Translations under genes and position numbers: made by a program
Assembly: GCA_964368875.1 (NCBI GenBank)
Contig: CAYJDG010000010.1
Span: 1 to 57,458 of the forward strand
Length of the DNA: 57,458 bases
From: CAYJDG01 sp964368875
Lineage (GTDB): Bacteria > Pseudomonadota > Alphaproteobacteria > Micavibrionales > Micavibrionaceae
Direction: 5' to 3'
The notes under the pieces: model-generated
What the model was told of the DNA's origin: nothing
Database searches by the model: none
What the model saw: only the letters and a program-made list of their open reading frames with translations
In this document: in pieces, positions 16,141 through 23,441 of the stretch
Layout of the letters: each line of letters starts with the position of its first letter
How positions within the stretch are numbered: the stretch's first letter is position 1

Positions 16141-17720
16141 TGGAGGCCGTGGCCGCATCCGCTGAGGCCCCCAAGGTTGCCAATCCCTGGCTGATTGCCT
16201 TCGCGGTCAGCATTGCGACGTTTATGGAGGTGCTCGATACCACCATCACCAATGTTTCGCTCACCCATATCGCGGGCTCGCTGGGCGCGGGGCAGGACGA
16301 AAGCACATGGGTGCTCACCTCATATCTGGTTTCCAACGGAATCGTGCTGCCGCTCTCGGGCTGGCTGTCGAACGTCTTCGGGCGCAAACGCTATTTTATC
16401 TTCTGTATCGCCGGATTTACGCTCGCCTCGTTTGCCTGTGGCGCGGCGACCTCGCTTGGGATGCTGGTCGCGTTTCGCCTGTTGCAAGGGATAGCCGGAG
16501 GAGGGTTACAGCCGACCCAGCAGGCGATCATGCTCGATACCTTCTCGGGAGCCCGGCGCGGTATCGCCTTTGCGATCAGCGGCGTGACCCTGATCGCCGC
16601 CCCGGTGATCGGTCCGACGCTTGGCGGCTGGATCACCGATAATTTCGACTGGCGCTGGATTTTCTTTATCAACGTGCCGTTCGGCATTATTGCGATGCTT
16701 CTCGTTGCCAACCTCGTCGAGGACCCGGAGCATTCCAAGGCACGCGGTGCGGGACGCATCGATTTTATTGGTCTGGGCCTCGTGACGCTGGGGCTTGGCT
16801 GTCTCCAGATCGTGCTCGATAAAGGGCAGCAGGATGACTGGTTCGAAAGCAATTTCATCCTGATTTTCGGCGTGCTCTCCGCGGTCGGCATAGGCGGCGC
16901 GATTGCATGGTTGTTGACCCGGGCTGATCCGATCATCGATCTGCGCCTTTTAAAGATACCCAGTTTCGGCATGTCGTTCGTGCTGATCTTCTTTACCGGG
17001 TTTATTCTTTATGGCGGAACGCTGCTGATCCCCCTGATGGTGCAGTCACTGCTCGGCTATGACGCGACCTTGTCGGGGATGATTTTATCACCGGGCGGAA
17101 TTGCTGTGATTTTCCTGATGCCGCTCATGGGCAAATTCGTCAACATGATCCAGTCGCGTTGGCTGGTCATGACCGGGATGACGCTGATTGCAGTCGGGAT
17201 GTTTTATACTTCGTTTCTGGCACCCAATATCGACTACGAAACGCTGGTTATGATGCGGATTATGCAGGTGCTGGGCCTGCCGTTCCTGTTTATTCCGATC
17301 AGTACGCTCGCTTATATGCACATTCCTCCAGCGAAGAACAACAAGGCCTCGGCGCTGTTTGCGCTTGGAAGAAATCTGGGCGGCAGCGTTGGTATTGCCT
17401 TGGTCACGACCTATCTGGTGCGGGGCATGCAGAGCGAACAGCATATGCTGGCGGCGCATACCGTTGTCACCGATCCTGTCTGGCAGGCGACCTTGCGTGA
17501 AACGGCGCAGGCTTACGTGAACAAGGGCATGTCATGGAGCGCAGCGACAGCGCAGGCAAGTGGCAAACTTTACCAGCAGATGCGCGCCCAAGCCTCGTTC
17601 CTTGCTTATCAGGATTCCTACAGATTGCTGGCGGGGATTGCGGTGGGTGGTCTGGCGCTCGCGACGCTGCTGCCGAAGAACTCTCCGGGCAAGGTGCATG
17701 CCCCGGCTGGCGCACACTAA
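16140..17720 (+). CDS. DHA2-family (EmrB/QacA) MFS drug efflux permease
   Basis: A 526-residue major-facilitator permease with about 14 membrane helices, of the DHA2 EmrB/QacA group. It should pump hydrophobic compounds through the adaptor encoded upstream, driven by the proton gradient. Recognisable blocks are TFMEVLDTTITNVSLTHIAG in TM1, WVLTSYLVSNGIVLPLSGWL, GGGLQPTQQAIM, the antiporter motif C region GPTLGGWITDNFDWRWIFF, and FALGRNLGGSVGIAL. Its ATG overlaps the adaptor stop (TAATG), showing translational coupling. No outer-membrane TolC gene or regulator is adjacent. Its TAA overlaps by 4 bases the stop of the convergent regulator-deaminase gene. Confidence 0.94.
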   Translation: MEAVAASAEAPKVANPWLIAFAVSIATFMEVLDTTITNVSLTHIAGSLGAGQDESTWVLTSYLVSNGIVLPLSGWLSNVFGRKRYFIFCIAGFTLASFACGAATSLGMLVAFRLLQGIAGGGLQPTQQAIMLDTFSGARRGIAFAISGVTLIAAPVIGPTLGGWITDNFDWRWIFFINVPFGIIAMLLVANLVEDPEHSKARGAGRIDFIGLGLVTLGLGCLQIVLDKGQQDDWFESNFILIFGVLSAVGIGGAIAWLLTRADPIIDLRLLKIPSFGMSFVLIFFTGFILYGGTLLIPLMVQSLLGYDATLSGMILSPGGIAVIFLMPLMGKFVNMIQSRWLVMTGMTLIAVGMFYTSFLAPNIDYETLVMMRIMQVLGLPFLFIPISTLAYMHIPPAKNNKASALFALGRNLGGSVGIALVTTYLVRGMQSEQHMLAAHTVVTDPVWQATLRETAQAYVNKGMSWSAATAQASGKLYQQMRAQASFLAYQDSYRLLAGIAVGGLALATLLPKNSPGKVHAPAGAH

Positions 17721-18577
17721 TCGTTGATGGTCGGTTTGCTGAGCTGCTGGAACTGCTGGAACATCTGCAGCGCTTCTTCGTAGCCAAGACGTTCATACAC
17801 CGCGGTCTGGCGTTGCTGCGCCGAGCGGATCTGGTTCACATCGGCGTGGCTCAAGCCATAATAGACTTTCGCAATCCCGACACTCTCGATCAGCGCCTTA
17901 CCGATGGTGGTGGGCTTGCTGCTGCAATATAGCGTGCATCCTTCGAGATGGGTTTGGTTGAGGCGTTCGGTTGCTTTACGGATAGCCATGACCTCGGCGT
18001 GAGCCATAGGGTCGCAGCGGGATGTAATGCCGTTGACGCCTTCGCCAATGACGCGGCCTTCCGGGCTTGCCACCACGGCACCAAAGGGACCGCCATGACG
18101 CGACTGGGCGTTACGCAGCGCCAGATCAATCGCCCGGGCCATAAGTTCAGAGGGGCTATAGCGCAGATCAATCCCGACTGTAGGTGGGGTTAAGGCATCA
18201 ATGTGTCTTTCACGCAACGTGCGCTGGACGGTTTCCACGAGCCGTTTTGGCTCGACCGGCTTGCGCAGATATTTGCTGATCCCGTGACGCGTGGTTTCGA
18301 TGAGGAGATCGGAGGTTTCCTCGTTGGTGACCATGATCATCGGGATGTTGAATTTACCGATCTTGACCTGTTTGGCGAAATCAAAGCCGCCATGCGGGGA
18401 CATGAAATGATCGATGATCGCGATGCTGACCGGATGCTCGTGAATGACCTTAAGGGCGCTGCCGCCATCAATCGCCTGGATGATGTTGTACCCTGCGGCG
18501 GTCAAGGTATTCGCCATAAACTCACGGCTAACCGTGCTGTCGTCGGCAATCAGTATCAGCGGCGGCGATCCAGTCAT
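17717..18577 (-). CDS. Response regulator receiver domain fused to a guanine-deaminase-like domain lacking zinc cysteines
   Basis: A 286-residue two-domain protein. Residues 1-125 are a CheY-like receiver with the acidic pair Asp12-Asp13, phospho-acceptor Asp56 in AIIDHFMSP, Thr84 and Lys106, so it should be phosphorylatable. Residues 135-286 resemble nucleoside/guanine deaminases: GPFGAVVASPEG, GVNGITSRCDPMAHAEVMAIRKA with the zinc/catalytic HAE at 193-195, and EGCTLYCSSKP. Where the family has P-C-x-x-C, this protein has P-T-T-I-G (222-226), so both zinc cysteines are gone. It is probably a catalytically dead, ligand-sensing output domain, or an enzyme with altered metal use. Its ATG overlaps the clpA stop (TGATG), so it is coupled to clpA. 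Confidence 0.88.
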   Translation of the reverse strand: MTGSPPLILIADDSTVSREFMANTLTAAGYNIIQAIDGGSALKVIHEHPVSIAIIDHFMSPHGGFDFAKQVKIGKFNIPMIMVTNEETSDLLIETTRHGISKYLRKPVEPKRLVETVQRTLRERHIDALTPPTVGIDLRYSPSELMARAIDLALRNAQSRHGGPFGAVVASPEGRVIGEGVNGITSRCDPMAHAEVMAIRKATERLNQTHLEGCTLYCSSKPTTIGKALIESVGIAKVYYGLSHADVNQIRSAQQRQTAVYERLGYEEALQMFQQFQQLSKPTIND

Positions 18578-20913
18578 CAGGCAATCTCGGCAGGCAGGTT
18601 TTTTGTATCGGAAATTTCATCGTCATCAGAGTCTGACTCAGGCGGGCGCGGGCGCGCCTTGTCGGCCTTGGTGACGAAAGTAAGATCCTTGCCATCGTAA
18701 TCGATGTAGACCGACCCGCCATTGCGGAGGTCCCCAAACAGAAGCTCTTCGGCGAGGTTCTTTTTGATCTTTTCCTGAATGACCCGGGCGAGCGGACGGG
18801 CCCCCATGGCGGGATCGAAACCAGTTCTGGCGAGATGGTCGCGGGCCTTGTCGGACAGCGTGATCGTAACGTTTTTCTCGGCCAGCTGGGCTTCGAGTTG
18901 CATGACGAATTTGTCTACGACGCGCATGATGGTTTCGAGTTTCAGCGCATGGAACGGGACAATCGCATCGAGGCGGTTGCGGAATTCCGGCGTGAAGAGG
19001 CGTTTGATTTCTTCCTGATCATCATCGACACGGCGTTCGGACTGGAAGCCGAGCGGAGCCTTGGCCATCTGGGCGGCCCCGGCATTGGTGGTCATGATCA
19101 GAATGATATTGCGGCAGTCGATCGATTTGCCGTTGTTGTCGGTCAGTTTGCCGTAGTCCATGACCTGCAGCAAAATGTTAAAGAGATCCGGGTGCGCCTT
19201 CTCGACTTCATCGAGCAAGAGCACGCAGTGCGGATGCTGATCGATCTTGTCGGTCAGAAGCCCGCCCTGTTCGAAGCCGACATAGCCTGGCGGCGCACCA
19301 ATCAGGCGCGAGACGGCATGACGTTCCATGTATTCAGACATATCGAAGCGTACCAGCTCTATGCCAAGGGTCTTGGCGAGCTGGCGGGCCACTTCGGTTT
19401 TACCGACGCCGGTCGGGCCGGAGAAGAGATAAGAGCCAATCGGTTTCTCAGGATCGCGCAAACCGGCGCGGGCCATCTTGATCGAAGACGAGAGAACTTT
19501 GATCGCGGCATCCTGATCGAAGACCATGGTTTTCAAATCGCGCTCGAGATGCGCCAGCACTTCGCGGTCGTCTTTGGAGACGGCCTTGGCCGGGATGCGG
19601 GCAATCTGGGCGACGACCGCTTCGATGTCTTTCGCACCAATGGTTTTCTTGCGTTTGGCTGCGGGCAGCAGCATTTGCGCGGCGCCGACTTCATCGATGA
19701 TGTCGATGGCCTTGTCGGGAAGTTTGCGATCACCGATATAGCGGGCTGACAGCTCGACCGCGAGGCGGATGGCCTCGGCGGTATACTTCACGTTGTGATG
19801 TTCTTCGTAGTAGGTTTTCAGACCTTTGAGAATTTTGATCGCGTCTTCGACCGACGGCTCTGCGACATCGATCTTCTGGAAGCGGCGCACCAACGCGCGG
19901 TCTTTTTCGAAGTAGTTGCGGTATTCCTTGTAGGTGGTCGAGCCGATGCAACGGATCGAGCCGTTGGACAACGCTGGCTTCAGCAGGTTCGACGCATCCA
20001 TCGCCCCGCCGGAGGTCGCGCCTGCGCCAATGATGGTATGGATTTCGTCGATAAAGAGAACGACGTTGTCGATGTTTTGCAGTTCAGTCAGAACCGATTT
20101 AAGACGTTCTTCGAAGTCACCGCGATAACGTGTACCAGCAAGAAGCGCGCCCATATCAAGCGCAAAAATGGTGCAGCCCAAAAGCACTTCAGGCACGTCG
20201 CCGTCCTCAACTTTTTTGGCGAGGCCCTCAGCAATGGCGGTTTTACCTACACCGGGATCGCCGACATAAAGCGGATTGTTTTTGCTGCGGCGGCAAAGAA
20301 TCTGGATGGTGCGGTCGACTTCTTTCTCACGCCCGATGAGGGGATCGATTTTACCTTTGCGCGCTTTTTCGTTCAGATTGGTGCAGTAGGCATCCAGCGC
20401 GTCGCGCCCGGTCTTAACGGGTTTTTCGTCGGCGCCTTCTTCGGCACCGCGCGGGACGCGGGAGGTATCATTGGCACCCGGCACCTTGGCGATGCCGTGG
20501 GAAATATAATTGACCGCATCGAAACGGGTCATGTCCTGTTCCTGCAGGAAATAGACAGCGTTGCTTTCGCGTTCGGAGAAAAGGGCGACAAGGACGTTCG
20601 CTCCGGTCACTTCTTCGCGGCCTGACGACTGCACATGGATCGCGGCGCGTTGGAGGACGCGTTGGAAGGCCGTGGTCGGTTTGGCTTCGACCATTTGCGG
20701 GTTGGTCAGATAGGTCAGTTCCTGATCGAGGTAGTGTTCGATCAGTTCACGCAGTTCCGGCAGGGACACCCCGCACGAGCGCAGCACCGCCATGGCATCC
20801 TGATCTTCGGTCAGGGCCATGAGGAGATGTTCAAGGGTCGCGTATTCGTGCTGGCGGGAATTGGCGGCAGCCAGAGCACGGTGGAGGGTCTGTTCCAGAT
20901 TGCGTGAAAGCAT
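18577..20913 (-). CDS. clpA: ATP-dependent Clp protease ATP-binding subunit ClpA
   Basis: The 778-residue Hsp100 unfoldase that feeds substrates to ClpP and is directed to N-degron substrates by ClpS. Order: Clp N domain (residues 1-145, with EHLLMALTEDQDA), D1 AAA+ module with Walker A GDPGVGKT (218-225) and a Walker B/sensor region LFIDEIHTIIG, then D2 with Walker A GPTGVGKT and LLLDEVEKAHPD. An LGF tripeptide in the second module fits the ClpP-docking loop. The C-terminus ends in an acidic tail. It lies downstream of clpS and two unknown genes on the same strand, and its stop overlaps the start of the regulator-deaminase gene. clpP is not in the window. Confidence 0.97.
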   Translation of the reverse strand: MLSRNLEQTLHRALAAANSRQHEYATLEHLLMALTEDQDAMAVLRSCGVSLPELRELIEHYLDQELTYLTNPQMVEAKPTTAFQRVLQRAAIHVQSSGREEVTGANVLVALFSERESNAVYFLQEQDMTRFDAVNYISHGIAKVPGANDTSRVPRGAEEGADEKPVKTGRDALDAYCTNLNEKARKGKIDPLIGREKEVDRTIQILCRRSKNNPLYVGDPGVGKTAIAEGLAKKVEDGDVPEVLLGCTIFALDMGALLAGTRYRGDFEERLKSVLTELQNIDNVVLFIDEIHTIIGAGATSGGAMDASNLLKPALSNGSIRCIGSTTYKEYRNYFEKDRALVRRFQKIDVAEPSVEDAIKILKGLKTYYEEHHNVKYTAEAIRLAVELSARYIGDRKLPDKAIDIIDEVGAAQMLLPAAKRKKTIGAKDIEAVVAQIARIPAKAVSKDDREVLAHLERDLKTMVFDQDAAIKVLSSSIKMARAGLRDPEKPIGSYLFSGPTGVGKTEVARQLAKTLGIELVRFDMSEYMERHAVSRLIGAPPGYVGFEQGGLLTDKIDQHPHCVLLLDEVEKAHPDLFNILLQVMDYGKLTDNNGKSIDCRNIILIMTTNAGAAQMAKAPLGFQSERRVDDDQEEIKRLFTPEFRNRLDAIVPFHALKLETIMRVVDKFVMQLEAQLAEKNVTITLSDKARDHLARTGFDPAMGARPLARVIQEKIKKNLAEELLFGDLRNGGSVYIDYDGKDLTFVTKADKARPRPPESDSDDDEISDTKNLPAEIA

Positions 20914-21058
20914 GTCCTGATCCTAGCATGGATTTCTTAATCCAGCCTATATGGTTGTTGACATAAGAAAATTATTTCTTACGGGGCGGGCCTTAAATTC
21001 AATTTATGCCGGAGCGGTGAAATTTCAATTAACGGGTCGTGACAATGCGCAACAAAGA

Positions 21059-21274
21059 CTAGCCTACTCTTGGGCTCCAGCTTGAGGCGGGCAACGATGC
21101 CATCAGAGCTTCATCGCACTCAACCTCCCAAATGTTTACGCAGCAGCCGCAGCCTTCGTCATCGGATTTGGACTGAATGTGATCAGCGTTTGCTGCAAAC
21201 CACGCATCGACCTGCGCAAGCTGAAGTTGATAATCATCATCATCACAGCTGAGAAGGATGGTGAACTTAGCCAT
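21059..21274 (-). CDS. Small acidic, Cys-rich hypothetical protein (71 aa)
   Basis: A 71-residue protein that I do not recognise. It begins MAKFTILLSCDDDDYQLQL and contains a CGCC cluster at about residue 42-45 and one further Cys in EVECDE, which could bind metal or form disulfides. It has no signal peptide. Start ATG 21274 lies 3 bp after the stop of the upstream periplasmic protein gene, so it is almost certainly part of the clpS-to-clpA run. A purine-rich GAGTAAG precedes the start. clpA begins about 145 bp downstream. Confidence 0.6.
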   Translation of the reverse strand: MAKFTILLSCDDDDYQLQLAQVDAWFAANADHIQSKSDDEGCGCCVNIWEVECDEALMASLPASSWSPRVG

Positions 21275-21277
21275 CGC

Positions 21278-22021
21278 TTACTCAGAAAAGCGCGGCGTCA
21301 TAAAGCCTGCAGAGACATGGGTAACGATATCGTCAGGTCTGCGTTCCGGCGCGCTGCTTGGCGGAGGAGTCCCATAAACCGGGTCGGGAGGCGGTTGGGC
21401 TGGCTGGAAATCAATCAGCACCGCCATGGCAGGTTCTCCGCCGGGCGCATCGGGATAAGTAAACTCGCAGCTTTTGAGTATCCACATTTCGCCTTTGAAA
21501 AGTGCCTGCAGTCCGCCCGCGAGACTGGCCCATTGCTCGATTTCGGAGCGTTTCAACAGACGCCGGCCACCATCCGGTGCGACAGGCGATATGCGCTCAA
21601 AGGTGTCGCGGCAGATTTGGGTCACATAGAAATCCGGGCTGCCGGGAGGCTCGGAGTAGGGCGTCGAGAGTTTAGCGATCTTATCCAGTGGCGAGGCCGT
21701 TCCTCCGGAGAGCGGCGTAAAGGACACATCAATTTTGATGACATTCTCGGTCTTGGTATTGAACTGGGACTCAATCGTACAGAAGGTCAGAACGTAGCGC
21801 TCGCGCGTGAACACTTCAAAGGTACCGCCATCGGGTGTAGCCAGTTTTTCAAGCTCACCCCGGGTCATGCCCGATTTCACCAGCGCCATGGTCTGGTTAC
21901 AGAGGCCGCGGATCGGGGTCTTTGGCTCAACTTTCTGGCCAGTATCGCTTGCCAGTGCCGGGGCGGAGGGTGCAGCAAAACTGATCAGACCAAAACATAC
22001 GAGGGCGATCAGTTTCCGCAT
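21278..22021 (-). CDS. Secreted hypothetical protein between clpS and clpA
   Basis: A 247-residue protein of unknown function. Start ATG 22021 gives a clean Sec signal peptide (MRKLIALVCFGLISFAAPSAPALA) and lies 2 bp after the clpS stop, with AAGGAA inside the clpS end as ribosome-binding site; coupling to clpS is likely. The mature part has five cysteines (GLCNQT, TFCTIE, QICRD, KSCEF) spread as for disulfides, and a Pro-rich C-terminal stretch (QPAQPPPDPVYGTPPPSS). It is predicted periplasmic. Why an exported protein sits inside a cytoplasmic protease operon is not clear from sequence. Confidence 0.72.
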   Translation of the reverse strand: MRKLIALVCFGLISFAAPSAPALASDTGQKVEPKTPIRGLCNQTMALVKSGMTRGELEKLATPDGGTFEVFTRERYVLTFCTIESQFNTKTENVIKIDVSFTPLSGGTASPLDKIAKLSTPYSEPPGSPDFYVTQICRDTFERISPVAPDGGRRLLKRSEIEQWASLAGGLQALFKGEMWILKSCEFTYPDAPGGEPAMAVLIDFQPAQPPPDPVYGTPPPSSAPERRPDDIVTHVSAGFMTPRFSE

Positions 22022-22023
22022 GA

Positions 22024-22449
22024 CTATTCCTTTTCCATCGTACACTGCAGCGGCTGGTCGTTGGCGCGGGCGAAGTCCATCACCTGATTGACCTTGGTCT
22101 CGGCGACCTCATAGGTGAACACGCCGCACAGGCCGACGCCGCGCCGGTGGACGTGCAGCATAATGTCGGTCGCTTCCTGTTTGGTCTTGCTGAAAAACCG
22201 CTCCAGGATATGGACGACGAACTCCATCGGCGTGTAGTCGTCGTTGAGGATCAGGACCTTGTAGAGGGACGGCTTCTTGGTTTTCGGGCGGGTCTTGAGC
22301 AGCAGCCCGGTCTGGTGTTCCTTGGCCGGATCGTTGTCGTCGCCATTGCCGGGTTCGCCACCCTGATCAGGCGGATCACCGCCCTCGGGAGCATACTCAG
22401 GATAATCCGGGCCACTCATCTGGGGCCTGTGCAAATAAGGATGTGACAT
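22024..22449 (-). CDS. clpS: ATP-dependent Clp protease adapter protein ClpS
   Basis: A 141-residue adaptor that binds N-degron substrates and delivers them to ClpA. The conserved core starts after a 50-residue Pro/Gly/Asp-rich extension, with PSLYKVLILNDDYTPMEFVV (substrate pocket residues N-D-D and the M/E positions), HVHRRGVGLCGVFTYEVAETKV, and the C-terminal EKE. The longer-than-usual N-terminal arm is the segment that in ClpS is threaded into the ClpA pore. An internal ATG at 22419 is an alternative start. It heads the minus-strand run leading to clpA. Confidence 0.95.
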   Translation of the reverse strand: MSHPYLHRPQMSGPDYPEYAPEGGDPPDQGGEPGNGDDNDPAKEHQTGLLLKTRPKTKKPSLYKVLILNDDYTPMEFVVHILERFFSKTKQEATDIMLHVHRRGVGLCGVFTYEVAETKVNQVMDFARANDQPLQCTMEKE

Positions 22450-22495
22450 AGCCTCTTTCTAGCACAGAGGGGCGCAGTGGAAAAGTCTGGATAGA

Positions 22496-22528
22496 GAAAC
22501 CCTCCGGGGAGCTGTCCCGGAGGGTTTC
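22496..22528 (-). terminator. Strong hairpin terminator between phasin gene and clpS
   Basis: A perfect 13-bp stem (GAAACCCTCCGGG, 22496-22508, with CCCGGAGGGTTTC, 22516-22528) and a 7-base loop. It lies downstream of the phasin gene and upstream of clpS, both on the minus strand. The T tract beyond it is poor, so termination efficiency is uncertain despite the excellent stem. Confidence 0.8.
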
Positions 22529-22580
22529 AAGGAGGCTGTTGTCCCGTTTGGTAAAAGGACCTCAGCTTAAACAGGATACC

Positions 22581-23078
22581 TTATGCGGCCATCGATTCAG
22601 AAGCTTTTTTGATCGACTTGCTCACTTGATCGTTGAGCGGCTCGAATACGTCGGTGGCCAGACGGATACCGATTTCAGACAGCTTGGTGCAGGTCGTCAT
22701 GGCTTCGTCGAAGCTTTCCTGCGCGATGCGGTTCTGGGTTTCGGTCAGTTCGTTAAGGGTCTTGCAGGCCATCAGCGTTTTGAACGCCTCAGTGTTGCGT
22801 TGGGTCGACTCTTGAGCGATTTCCGCGAGGGTTTTCATCATCTGTTCGGCACCCTTCATCATGATGTTGCCGGACTTGATGAACGCTTCCATGCCTTGAC
22901 GGCTGGAGGCCGATGCATCGGCGGTGATTTTTTCGTATTGGTTTTTAGTCGAGCTCATAATCTTCTCCATAGACTCAAATGATTTGGACGCAGTTGGATC
23001 AAGCTGGGCGAAAGGAACGACAGATGACGCGCTCTTAGCCGGCTTCGCAGCAGCTTTCTTGGTTGGTTTGCTTGGCAT
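22581..23078 (-). CDS. Phasin family protein (PHA granule-associated)
   Basis: A 165-residue phasin, an amphipathic helical protein that coats polyhydroxyalkanoate granules. The first 25 residues are Lys/Ala-rich (KPTKKAAAKPAKSA), and the rest is a long helical phasin_2 domain with MEAFIKSGNIMMKGAEQMMK, EIAQESTQRNTEAFKTLM and a C-terminal FEPLNDQVSKSIKKASE. It is transcribed alone and ends at the strong hairpin 22496-22528. The 360-bp upstream region has TGCA-rich inverted repeats that look like operators for a PhaR-type repressor. No PHA synthase lies in the window. Confidence 0.9.
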   Translation of the reverse strand: MPSKPTKKAAAKPAKSASSVVPFAQLDPTASKSFESMEKIMSSTKNQYEKITADASASSRQGMEAFIKSGNIMMKGAEQMMKTLAEIAQESTQRNTEAFKTLMACKTLNELTETQNRIAQESFDEAMTTCTKLSEIGIRLATDVFEPLNDQVSKSIKKASESMAA

Positions 23079-23156
23079 GGTAACCTCGTTTTTTTTATAC
23101 GCGTTTCAGTCAGCAGACTGTCGGAACATGTCCGGCAGTGTACTCTATTTCTGGCA

Positions 23157-23276
23157 GTGCAATATATATTATTTTGCACCTGCACACTGGGGCAAGGCAA
23201 GGATTATTTTGCATTGCACAAAAATACATCTAGGCCCCTCTTTGCCGTCCGTCAAGAGATTTTTTGTGCAATGCAA
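23157..23276 (-). promoter_or_regulatory. TGCA-type inverted repeats upstream of the phasin gene (possible PhaR operators)
   Basis: Two symmetric elements lie in the 360-bp region before the phasin start. The first is GTGCAA (23157-23162), 11 bases, TTGCAC (23174-23179). The second is a perfect 16-base inverted repeat, TTGCATTGCACAAAAA (23209-23224) against TTTTTGTGCAATGCAA (23261-23276). PhaR repressors of PHA genes bind TGC-rich palindromes, so operator function is a reasonable inference. The region 23079-23441 also lies upstream of the divergent dacA-like gene; nothing else is recognised there. Confidence 0.55.
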
Positions 23277-23441
23277 TAAATAGATTGGTTTCTTATTGAA
23301 ATTATGGACAGTTTAACCTTTTTCCCCTATGCTTAAAAAACTAATGGAACCAAATCCTACGGGTGCAATCCCACGCTGCTCACCCCGCACGCCGCAGGAC
23401 TCCTCGCAGGACAGTTTACGAACATAACGGACGGACACCCC

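Noticed and set aside
18835..19749. A 304-codon open frame on the plus strand
   Set aside because: Antisense to clpA and rich in Phe/Asp/Gly as expected for its reverse frame.
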